Positions 9,001 to 16,092 of a DNA stretch of 64,000 nucleotides are shown in pieces (positions within the stretch are counted from its first letter, which is position 1; every line of letters begins with the position of its first letter). Made by a program: the position numbers and the translations under genes. Source of the DNA: Moduliflexus sp964602655 (GTDB taxonomy: Bacteria; Moduliflexota; Moduliflexia; Moduliflexales; Moduliflexaceae); NCBI GenBank assembly GCA_964602655.1, contig CAZRSF010000002.1:70090-134089 (forward strand), given 5' to 3'. Under the pieces are notes generated by a model, which saw only the letters and a list, made by a program, of their open reading frames with translations, had not been told where the DNA came from and did no database searches.

Positions 9001-10224
9001 CTGAGTTTTCATGCGGACGGCGCGATTTTAGCGTCTGCCAGCGGCGATAAAACCGTCAAAATCTGGGACGCGAACGAACAGCGCGATCTGCTGACGCTGC
9101 ACGGGCATCAGGACGAAGTGTTGACCGTCGAATTCAGCGCCGACGGTTCGCAAATGGCGTCCGGCGGTTGGGATAAGGCGATCAGGGTTTGGGATGTCTC
9201 GCGCCTGCTGCCTCGCCGATTCAAAGGGCATGGCGGAGGCGTCAACGCGGTGTCTTTCCACCCGACGCGCCCGCTGCTCGCGTCCGGTCATGATGATGGC
9301 GCGATTTCTTTGCGGGACACAACGTCGCTTCGTGAAATCGGATGTCTGCGCGGTCATGCCGAAGCCGTTCGCAGCGTGGCCTTCAGCCCGAATGGGCGAT
9401 TTTTCGCATCGGGCGGCGACGACGCGGCCGTCATCCTTTGGAATGCGGCAAACGGCGAGCAGATCGCCGTTTGCTCCGGCCATTCCGACGCGGTCAACAG
9501 CGTGGTCTTCAGCCCTGACAGCCGCCTGTTTGCCTCCGGCGGCAGCGACCATACCGTCATCGTCTGGGAGGTCGAAACCGGCAAGGAACGTTTCACGCTT
9601 TCCGGTCAGAACGACGCCTTATGGCATGTCCGTTTCAGCCCGGATGGGACAACACTTCTGACATCGAGCTGGCGCGACGATCATACGATTGCCGTCTGGG
9701 ACATCGCGCAACGCCGCGTTATTCGCACGATTCTTGTGCCGAATTGGCCGCCTGCCAAAAGCGGCATTCGAATCGCCGTTCATCCCGACGGAACGCTGTT
9801 CGCGTCCGGCACGAACGCGAACGGCGCGATTATGCTCTGGGATCTGCGCACCGGTCAGGAAATTCGCACTTTGCACGGGCATTCCCAAACGATTTTAACG
9901 CTTGACTTCAGCCCCGACGGCACGATATTAGCGTCAGGGAGCGAAGATAATACCGTGAGACTCTGGAATGTCGCCGACGGTCAGGAAATCGCCACGCTGA
10001 AAGAGCATTCCCACGATGTCCGCAGCGTTGCGTTCAGCCCGGACGGCGCGTGGCTCGCGTCGGGCAGTCTGGATGACACGGTCAAACTCTGGAGTCTGCG
10101 GGAGCAATGCGATTTTGATCTTGACGGATTACTCGCGAAGGGCTGTCATTGGATTCGAAGGTATCTCACACACAACCCGACAGTGAACGAAGAAGACCGC
10201 CGGATATGTGACGACATCCGCTGA
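6069..10224 (+). CDS. Giant Lon-like / nSTAND NTPase / 14x WD40 protein (spans assembly gap)
   Basis: One gene broken by the N-run at 7622-7631; the apparent frame change is an effect of the arbitrary gap length. Start at 6069 is chosen for the ATGA overlap with the zinc-finger gene. Residues about 40-190 resemble the Lon (S16) proteolytic fold: GES79MHLA helix, CTG107KI strand, and Lys131 in SLKLSAF, in the order Ser...TG...Lys. PYNGLTVFDEDDAHRFFGRE (about 218-237) introduces an nSTAND1 NTPase: Walker A GPSGSGKS (258-265), Walker B VVDQCEEL with Asp359. After the gap come the STAND helical region and 14 WD40 repeats (about 8335-10100), enough for two seven-blade propellers. STAND proteins are oligomerising NTPase switches; here ligand sensing would be by the propellers and output by the N-terminal domain. 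The C-terminus (…CDDIR) is shorter than that of a duplicated tail at 11059-11246. Confidence 0.9.
7622..7631. other. Assembly gap (10 N) inside the nSTAND-WD40 gene
   Basis: Ten N mark a scaffold join of unknown true size. Coding in frame 3 stops here and resumes in frame 1 in the middle of the STAND helical region, so some residues are missing and no frameshift should be inferred. Confidence 0.97.
10088..10221 (+). repeat. Tail repeat of the WD40 gene, proximal copy
   Basis: 134 bp at the 3' end of the WD40 gene recur at 11059-11192 at a constant 971-bp offset, with only about five substitutions and no indel. A toxin-antitoxin pair lies between the two copies. Confidence 0.92.
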
Positions 10225-10233
10225 ACATCGCGA

Positions 10234-10284
10234 AGGAGTCTCAACGCGAAACGTTGACGGCAAAAGCTGCGCGTTTACGCTCCT
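10234..10284. repeat. Intergenic 51-nt hairpin element, family F4 copy 1
   Basis: A 51-nt element bounded by AGGAGT ... ACGCTCCT with an inner stem around TCAACGCGAAACGTTGA. The same 51-nt layout recurs at 34308-34358 (opposite orientation) and 51002-51052. It sits between the WD40 stop and the antitoxin gene. Confidence 0.8.
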
Positions 10285-10432
10285 CATATCGCGGCAATGC
10301 CACTGAATAATGTTGTACGTAAAATGTAAAAAATAACGTCCAAAGGCGAGATCGAAAAGGCTTGAACCATTCGCCACGCATGGGGAGTGAAAACAGGCCG
10401 TTCGAATTGAGCAGCCTATTGAGGAGGAAACG

Positions 10433-10663
10433 ATGATGTTAGCATCACCAACACAGACCATGAACACCGATGAATTGCAACGAGTCTTAGAACCATTGAT
10501 TCGGCGAGTTGTTCGGGAAGAGCTTGACCGGATCAGCCGGATGAGTCCGAACCTTTTTTCTCTTGAGGCTGACATGCCGTTATACCGCGATTTGGAAGAG
10601 ATCGCGCAACGGAACGCTCACGGCGGCATTGAATTATTCTCACATCAGGAGGTCTGGGGATGA
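10433..10663 (+). CDS. Antitoxin of RelE-type TA pair
   Basis: A 76-residue acidic protein (start at 10433 or the adjacent ATG at 10436) with GAGGAGGAAACG immediately upstream. It overlaps the RelE-like toxin gene by ATGA. The middle is a charged helix (VLEPLIRRVVREELDRIS), and the C-terminus carries a short toxin-wrapping style tail (DMPLYRDLEEIAQRNAHGGI). No DNA-binding fold is obvious. It is called an antitoxin from size, overlap and order. It lies between the two copies of the WD40 gene tail. Confidence 0.75.
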   Translation: MMLASPTQTMNTDELQRVLEPLIRRVVREELDRISRMSPNLFSLEADMPLYRDLEEIAQRNAHGGIELFSHQEVWG

Positions 10664-10989
10664 GTCTCTACGATGCCCGGTATGAAAAACAATTCGCGCG
10701 AAATCTTGAACGATATGCCGCGCTGCGCGATCGCATCAAGCAACGCGTCGAACGGATAGTGGAGAATCCCTACTACGCCACAGAATTTTTAGCAGACCGG
10801 AGCGGCAAACTCAATCTGCGCGGATGCCGGAGTATTCGTATAGATCGGAATTTTCGAATTATTTTTGTCATTTGTGAAGAGTGCCGGAAAATTCCGGCGT
10901 GCGAATACTGCTTTTGCGACGAATTGCCTGATCGAACCGTTGTCTTTCTCACAGTCTGCCCGCATGATCAAGCGTATGCGATGAAATAA
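10660..10989 (+). CDS. RelE/ParE-family mRNA-interferase toxin
   Basis: A 109-residue basic protein of the RelE/ParE fold. Visible features are an N-terminal helix pair (YDARYEKQFARNLERYAALRDRIKQRVERI), an L-N-L-R-G-CRSIRIDRNFRIIF strand block (about residues 49-66) and a C-terminal HDQAYAMK end. RelE toxins cleave ribosome-bound mRNA. Unusual for the family is a Cys-rich insert, CEECRKIPACEYCFC (about 70-84), with five Cys that could bind a metal. It overlaps its antitoxin by 4 nt. Confidence 0.85.
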   Translation: MSLYDARYEKQFARNLERYAALRDRIKQRVERIVENPYYATEFLADRSGKLNLRGCRSIRIDRNFRIIFVICEECRKIPACEYCFCDELPDRTVVFLTVCPHDQAYAMK

Positions 10990-11026
10990 AGCGCCGCCGC
11001 CCGCGCGCCCGAAGCCGAGAACGGAC

Positions 11027-11246
11027 GGCGCGTGGTTCGCGTCGGGACACGTTCGAACTCTGGAGTCTGCGGGAGCAATGCGATTTTGATCTTGACGGAT
11101 TACTCGCGAAGGGCTGTCATTGGATTCGAAGGTATCTCAAACATAATCCGACAGTGAACGAAGAAGATCGCCGGATATGCGACGACATCCGCGAGTCGCT
11201 GGGTAGTGAAAAGCTGTCTGAAAGATACAGTGATTGCTTCGAATAA
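11027..11246 (+). pseudogene. Duplicated 3' tail of the nSTAND-WD40 gene
   Basis: This stretch copies the end of the WD40 gene: the last blade (WSLREQ...), the FDLDGLLAKGCHWIRRYL segment and CDDIR. It then continues as ESLGSEKLSERYSDCFE before a TAA at 11244-11246. An 11-bp deletion relative to the parent at about 11050 breaks the frame of the upstream part, and there is no start codon. The longer ending suggests that this is the older gene terminus, separated from the gene body when the toxin-antitoxin segment arrived. Confidence 0.88.
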
Positions 11247-11294
11247 ACATATTTGAGGGACTTAAATTCATTTCTATACTTGTAGAGGGGAAGG

Positions 11295-11705
11295 ATGAAA
11301 TCTCATTTACATTATTATATGACAGGTTGGGGGCTTGTGTTTGGAGTTCTAATCATTATTCAGAGATTTTTTCCACGAATATCGCAGGACATATGGGGGG
11401 GATATCTGTTGGTGATGTGGATATTATATTTGATTGTCAGTTATTATGAGGTGCATCGTGTCGAATCGTACCTTAAAAAATGGTATCCTTCTGTATGGGA
11501 AAAATTTTTCCACCATAGCATCAGATTTCTCCACTATAGATTTAACAGTGATATCAATATCTTGACAACAATTCCATTCATTTTTTCACAAGACACACAC
11601 GATGATCCACATATCCGATGGTGCAAACAATATTGCCAACGAATTATTATTTTTGGAATCGTAATTGTGCTCCAAATGTTTATTTGTGGGACATATTTTT
11701 ATTGA
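11295..11705 (+). CDS. Small AT-rich membrane protein, unknown
   Basis: A 136-residue protein with three probable membrane segments (about residues 9-25, 35-50 and 115-134) separated by a basic, aromatic loop (YLKKWYPSVWEKFFHHSIRFLHYRF). No family recognised. Base composition is distinctly AT-rich against the neighbours, which suggests foreign origin. A GAGGGGAAGG ribosome site precedes the ATG. It directly follows the WD40 tail fragment, so it may belong to the accessory insertion. After it, 11706-11845 has no gene. Confidence 0.55.
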   Translation: MKSHLHYYMTGWGLVFGVLIIIQRFFPRISQDIWGGYLLVMWILYLIVSYYEVHRVESYLKKWYPSVWEKFFHHSIRFLHYRFNSDINILTTIPFIFSQDTHDDPHIRWCKQYCQRIIIFGIVIVLQMFICGTYFY

Positions 11706-11845
11706 TAGAGCTTGCCGAAGGATGGATTCATGGTTCGACAGGCTCACCACGAACGGAGAGAAGCTCAGCGCGAAACAGAGGCAGGATATTTTTTGATTGA
11801 CAACCGCCCGGCTGCGGAGAAATGCTGAGAGGGAAGGAGGGATAG

Positions 11846-12910
11846 ATGAAACCCCAGATAGACCCGAAAGTGGATTGTGTCTTCAAAGCCATGCTCGGCA
11901 GCGAAGAACATAAGTCGCTGCTGGTGCATTTTTTGAACGCCGTGCTCGCGCGCGACCCCGGTATTCGCATTCGAACGGTCGAATTGCTGAATCCCTACAA
12001 CGAACGCGAATTCGAAAGCGACAAATTGAGCGTGGTGGATGTGAAAGCGCGCGACGATCAGGGGCGGACGTATCAGGTCGAAATTCAGCTTGCGCTCCAT
12101 CCGGGGCTGACGTCGCGCATGCTCTACACCTGGAGCGCGATTTATCATCGGACGTTGCCGAAAGGCGACGATTTCAAAATATTGCGTCCTGTCATTTCCA
12201 TCTGGCTCTTGAACGAGACGCTGTTCGATACGCCTGGCGCGTGGCACCTGCCGTTTGTGGCGTGGAATCGCGAGCATGGGGTGACGCTGAGCGACGATTT
12301 TCGCATTCACGTCCTGCAACTTGCCGCCTGGCCGCGACACGATCAAGCCCAGGAGGATTTGGATCGCTGGATGTATCTGTTTACCGAGGGGGAAGGCGTG
12401 GATGTCACGTCGCCGCCTACGATGTTGCAAACCGACGAAATGAAGGAGGCGATCTCCGTGTTACAGCATTTTTCAGAAAACGAACGTCAATATTTTTTGT
12501 ATCAGCAACGCCTGGAAGCCGAGCATCTTGAGGCGACCTGGAAGCAAGCGCTGTCCCGCGCCAAACAGCAATTAGACGATGTCAAATGTCAGGTGGAAGA
12601 GGCGAAACGCAAAGAAGAAGAGGCGAAACGCAAAGCAGAAGAGGCGAAACGCAAAGCAGAAGAGGCGAAACGCAAAGAAGAAGAGGCGAAACGCAAAGAA
12701 CAAGAGGCGAAACGCAAGGAAGAAGAGGCGAGACGCAAGGAAGAAGAGGCGAAACGCAAAGAAGAAGAGGCGAGACGCAAGGAAGAAGAGGCAATGCAAC
12801 AAGCTGAGAAAGAACGGCAGGAAAAAGAACGCTTATTGGCCTTGCTGAAACAAGCCGGAATCGATCCGAATGTGATTGATTCGCGCGGAAATCATCACGA
12901 TGAAACATGA
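11846..12910 (+). CDS. Rpn/PD-(D/E)XK family nuclease with heptad-repeat tail
   Basis: A 354-residue member of the Rpn (PDDEXK_2) recombination-promoting nuclease/putative transposase family, beginning with the typical DPKVDCVFKAMLGSEEHKSLL motif. The nuclease core runs from residue 1 to about 130; the conserved catalytic segment is LSVVDVKARDDQGRTYQVEIQL (Asp ... Glu-x-Gln, about 55-76). Residues about 250-317 are nine to ten near-perfect heptads of EEAKRKE, predicted as one long charged helix. The end is a LLALLKQAGIDPNVI segment common to this family. An AAGGAGGGAT ribosome site precedes the ATG. The stop overlaps nikR by 11 nt. These genes are often mobile and multi-copy. Confidence 0.88.
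   Translation: MKPQIDPKVDCVFKAMLGSEEHKSLLVHFLNAVLARDPGIRIRTVELLNPYNEREFESDKLSVVDVKARDDQGRTYQVEIQLALHPGLTSRMLYTWSAIYHRTLPKGDDFKILRPVISIWLLNETLFDTPGAWHLPFVAWNREHGVTLSDDFRIHVLQLAAWPRHDQAQEDLDRWMYLFTEGEGVDVTSPPTMLQTDEMKEAISVLQHFSENERQYFLYQQRLEAEHLEATWKQALSRAKQQLDDVKCQVEEAKRKEEEAKRKAEEAKRKAEEAKRKEEEAKRKEQEAKRKEEEARRKEEEAKRKEEEARRKEEEAMQQAEKERQEKERLLALLKQAGIDPNVIDSRGNHHDET
12595..12792 (+). repeat. 21-bp in-frame tandem repeat (VNTR)
   Basis: Nine to ten tandem copies of a 21-bp unit (GAAGAGGCGAAACGCAAAGA-type) inside the Rpn nuclease gene, each coding one EEAKRKE heptad. Copies differ by single bases (AKRKE, AKRKA, ARRKE, one QEAKRKE). The unit is a multiple of three, so copy-number change would alter helix length without breaking the frame. 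Confidence 0.93.
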
Positions 12911-13337
12911 AAAAGAGGCAGGCAATCTGATCCGATTCGGCGTGTCTGCCGATGCCAGATTATTGGAAAAATTCGACGAGATGATCGCGGAAAAGTGTTA
13001 CGCGAATCGTTCCGAAGCGATCCGAGATCTGATTCGCGATCAGTTGGTCGAACACGCCTGGGGCGTCAGCGAAGACGAAGTCGTCGGGACGTTGACGCTG
13101 GTCTATAATCATGAAGCCAAAGAACTGAGCGACAAATTGACCAAATTGCAACACCATCACCATGCCTCGATTATTTCGTCGCTTCACGTGCATTTGGATG
13201 CCCACAACTGCCTTGAAGTGTTGGTGATGCGCGGTGCCAGCAAAGAATTGAAACGCCTTGCGGATCGGCTCATCGGCACAAAAGGCGTCAAGCACGGCAA
13301 ACTCACCATGAGCACCACTGGCAGGGAACTCTATTGA
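12900..13337 (+). CDS. nikR: Nickel-responsive regulator NikR
   Basis: A 145-residue ribbon-helix-helix/ACT-type nickel sensor. The N-terminal RHH has IRFGVSADARLLEKFDEMI and RSEAIRDLIRDQL (about 11-49). The high-affinity Ni ligands of NikR (H-x10-H-x-H-x5-C) are all present as His85, His96, His98 and Cys104. Length matches the family (about 130-150). Start at 12900 is chosen because it aligns with family N-termini and overlaps the upstream stop, implying translational coupling with an unrelated nuclease gene. No nickel transporter is in the window; targets are elsewhere. Confidence 0.93.
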   Translation: MKHEKEAGNLIRFGVSADARLLEKFDEMIAEKCYANRSEAIRDLIRDQLVEHAWGVSEDEVVGTLTLVYNHEAKELSDKLTKLQHHHHASIISSLHVHLDAHNCLEVLVMRGASKELKRLADRLIGTKGVKHGKLTMSTTGRELY

Positions 13338-13632
13338 CGTTCGGGCGAATGGCCGTTCGCTCCTCTTGGCGTTCAGACCGCCCTGATGTTTCTTTTCCGT
13401 CCCCTTTTTACTCTTCACACGCAGCGCTTGTCAGATCATGTACAGACAAAGAGCCTGAAAATGCGCGAATGCGTATTGTCGGAATATTTTCTGTTGACAG
13501 AAACAATCTTTCTTTATAAGGTACGATACATACGATTGGAAAGAAAAAAGACGCGTCCGAATTTGCCCACGTTGGAGGGGCAAAAGGTGGGTGTATCCTT
13601 CTTTCCTCTCACGATGATTGGAAAGACGAATA
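13338..13632. promoter_or_regulatory. Intergenic region before rluD with weak promoter-like boxes
   Basis: About 295 bp without a gene. TTGACA at 13494-13499 and TATAAG at 13515-13520 could be -35/-10 boxes, but the 15-bp spacer is short. Downstream, TGCCCACG ... GGTGGGT forms a weak stem near 13564-13592. GGAAAG at 13620-13625 is a plausible ribosome site for rluD. Confidence 0.35.
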
Positions 13633-14568
13633 ATGGAATCGCAGACGCTATATACCGTGCAGGCTGACGCAGGCGCGGCCACTGAAAAATGTCGGCTCGA
13701 TCTTTTTCTGATGGGGCAAGAAGGATTGACGTTTTCCCGCTCGCATCTTCGCAAATTGATTGTGGACGGGAACGTGACGGTGAATGGCGTGAACGTCAAA
13801 ACCGGCTATGCCGTCCGCGCCGGCGACGAAATCGTCGTTTCGCTTCCGCCGCTGCGCCAATTGGATGTGACTGCCGAAGCGATCCCGCTGGAAGTTTTGT
13901 TCGAGGATGATTGCCTGTTGGTCATCAACAAACCGGCGGGGATGGTGGTGCATCCAGCGCCGGGACATGATACCGGCACGTTAGTGCATGGATTATTGCA
14001 TCATTGCGACGATTTATCCGGCATCGGCGGCGTACAGCGTCCGGGCATCGTGCATCGGCTGGATCGCGACACCACAGGCGTGATGATCGTCGCCAAAACC
14101 GACGAGGCGCATACCGGATTGTCGGCGCAGCTCAAATCGCGGGAGCTGAGCCGCATATACGTGGCCGTCGCGCATGGGCATTTTCGGGAAATCACGGGCG
14201 GTATAGACGCGCCGATTGGCCGTCATCGCGCAGACCGCCAGAGGATGGCGGTGGATGAAGAACACGGACGCGAAGCTCTCTCGTTATATCGGGTGTTGGA
14301 ACAATTTCCGCAGCATACGGTGGTAGAAATCGAATTGAAAACCGGACGAACGCATCAGATTCGCGTGCATTTGAAGCATATTCAGCATCCGGTCGTCGGC
14401 GATCCCGTGTATGGCAGCAGCTCGAAAAATAACCTCGGCATGGCGCGGCAGGCGTTACATGCGCAAACCATCCGGTTTCGTCATCCGGTCACGCAGCAGG
14501 AAATGACGTTCTCGACCGAACTCCCGGACGATATGCGCGCGATCATCGAAAAATTGCGAAAACGGTAA
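13633..14568 (+). CDS. rluD: 23S rRNA pseudouridine synthase, RluD type
   Basis: A 311-residue RluA/RluD-family enzyme that isomerises uridines in 23S rRNA. An S4 RNA-binding domain (about 21-70, SRSHLRKLIVDGNVTVNG) precedes the catalytic domain, whose signature GIVHRLDRDTTG carries the nucleophile Asp144. NKPAGMVVHPAPG (99-111) and LKTGRTHQIRVHL near the end are further family motifs. The ATG at 13633 is preferred: it has GGAAAG 7 nt upstream. The next gene begins 7 bp after the stop. Confidence 0.93.
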   Translation: MESQTLYTVQADAGAATEKCRLDLFLMGQEGLTFSRSHLRKLIVDGNVTVNGVNVKTGYAVRAGDEIVVSLPPLRQLDVTAEAIPLEVLFEDDCLLVINKPAGMVVHPAPGHDTGTLVHGLLHHCDDLSGIGGVQRPGIVHRLDRDTTGVMIVAKTDEAHTGLSAQLKSRELSRIYVAVAHGHFREITGGIDAPIGRHRADRQRMAVDEEHGREALSLYRVLEQFPQHTVVEIELKTGRTHQIRVHLKHIQHPVVGDPVYGSSSKNNLGMARQALHAQTIRFRHPVTQQEMTFSTELPDDMRAIIEKLRKR

Positions 14569-14574
14569 CAGACG

Positions 14575-16086
14575 ATGGCAGATGTCGGCATTATCAAATT
14601 TCAATTAGCGAATATTCAATTCGGCATTTTTGCGGATCAAATCCTGGAAATCGTCCGTTTGGATAAGTACCGCGTGATTCCGCGACCGCTGCCGTATGTC
14701 GTCGGCTTGATGGAACTGCGCGATTATATCGTGACGATTGCCGACTTGCGCAAACGCTTAGGATTGACGCCGATCCCGCTGCTTTCCGGCACGACGATGA
14801 TTATCGGCAAATTCTCCAGCGGCATCGTCGGCGTGTTGGTCGAATCCATCTCGCATTTCAGGCAAGTCTCCGACAAAGAGATTCTGCCGCCGTTTGCCAT
14901 TGCCGGGTTTCCGGCGGATTTGCTGTATGGCGTCGTGGCCGAAAAAGATGAAATTCTGCTGATTCCTGATTTGGAGCGCTTGTTTTCCTCCTATATTCGC
15001 GTGCAGTTGCTCCCGATTTCCCATTCGGAAAAAATTGCGTTCCACTATCGCGCCGTGCCTGGCGGGATCACGCGCACGTTAGAAACAGTGCTGTCGCTCC
15101 AACGGCATTTGGACGAAGGCATGATTCGTAAAATGTCCCATGCCATGAGCCTGCCGCCCGTGCAGGTGCATAAAATTTCCTCCTACTATGCCGATTTTCA
15201 TCCGCAGATTGTCAAAGAGACCAGCGGAACAGAAAGCAGCGCTCATGCGTTTCAGGAGGCTCGCGCCGGAGACGAAGGCTATGTGTCGCTCTCGAAACGC
15301 CTGTCCGCGCAGCATTCGCATCGCGCGGACGAGCAGCGCGCCTCGAAAACGCGCGAATCGTCCGAGACGCTGAACGCACAGGTTGCGCAAGAACGCCCAT
15401 TATCAGAGATATTGGAAGCCGCGCTGCATCATGATGCCGCATCGGGGCTGATTAAAGGGAACGCGCAGCCCGTGTCGGCAGAGGAACTTGCGTCGCAGCG
15501 CGACATTGGCAGGTTGGCGGCGGCGGCTCTGCGCATCCGTCCGGTCTGCCTGAGAAAATATTTCACATACTATCAACAAGCGGCGGCAATCGCAGCGCCG
15601 CAACCTGTGACCGCTCGTGAAAAGGCGGCGCAGGAGGTTGGCCGGGACGATGAGCTTCTTGCGCGGTTACAATCGTACGCGCGCTGCCGCCTGCGCCTTG
15701 AAGACGTGCTGCAACGGTTGGATGAACGCCGCGACGCGTTGAAACGCGACCATCTTCAATGGCTTTCCGAGCAGTATCAGACCCCCTTTCTACGCCTTGC
15801 CTCGCGGCTGAATTATTACCGGAATATCGGCGTTGACATGCGCGAAGACGCGGCGTCTCCGCCTGAATCAGCGCGCGCCCCCGAAAACGCGACGCCAGGG
15901 GCGGCGCATGAAACAGACGCCGCAACGCGCGAATTTTCGGCCACGACGCTGCCGGAATGGATGGACGAACTTGAAAAGACCGTCACCGCAGAATCCGCAG
16001 CCTTCCGCGCGATTGCGGCGCGGCTGCGAATACCGACATGTCGTCTGCATAAACTACATACGTATTATCACTCGAAGGAGCAGTAA
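14575..16086 (+). CDS. CheW-like domain fused to four NuoE-like helical repeats
   Basis: A 503-residue protein. Residues 1-140 fit the CheW fold: IKFQLANIQFGI, ILEIVR, PRPLPYVVGLMELRDYIVTI, GIVGVLVESI and a terminal LIPDLERLF strand. The rest holds four degenerate copies (about 166-208, 276-335, 358-417, 459-500) of a helical unit ending in a Tyr-Tyr signature: ISSYYADF, FTYYQQA, LNYYRNI, HTYYHSK. The first copy, ending MSLPPVQVHKISSYYADF, resembles the N-terminal helices of NuoE/HndA (…LG.PP..V..VATFY..F). The [2Fe-2S] thioredoxin part of NuoE and its four Cys are absent. The NuoF-like gene starts 6 bp downstream, which supports the NuoE reading. I infer a docking scaffold that joins a chemosensory array, or a CheW-like interface, to the redox proteins. 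Confidence 0.75.
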   Translation: MADVGIIKFQLANIQFGIFADQILEIVRLDKYRVIPRPLPYVVGLMELRDYIVTIADLRKRLGLTPIPLLSGTTMIIGKFSSGIVGVLVESISHFRQVSDKEILPPFAIAGFPADLLYGVVAEKDEILLIPDLERLFSSYIRVQLLPISHSEKIAFHYRAVPGGITRTLETVLSLQRHLDEGMIRKMSHAMSLPPVQVHKISSYYADFHPQIVKETSGTESSAHAFQEARAGDEGYVSLSKRLSAQHSHRADEQRASKTRESSETLNAQVAQERPLSEILEAALHHDAASGLIKGNAQPVSAEELASQRDIGRLAAAALRIRPVCLRKYFTYYQQAAAIAAPQPVTAREKAAQEVGRDDELLARLQSYARCRLRLEDVLQRLDERRDALKRDHLQWLSEQYQTPFLRLASRLNYYRNIGVDMREDAASPPESARAPENATPGAAHETDAATREFSATTLPEWMDELEKTVTAESAAFRAIAARLRIPTCRLHKLHTYYHSKEQ

Positions 16087-16092
16087 GCGGAC

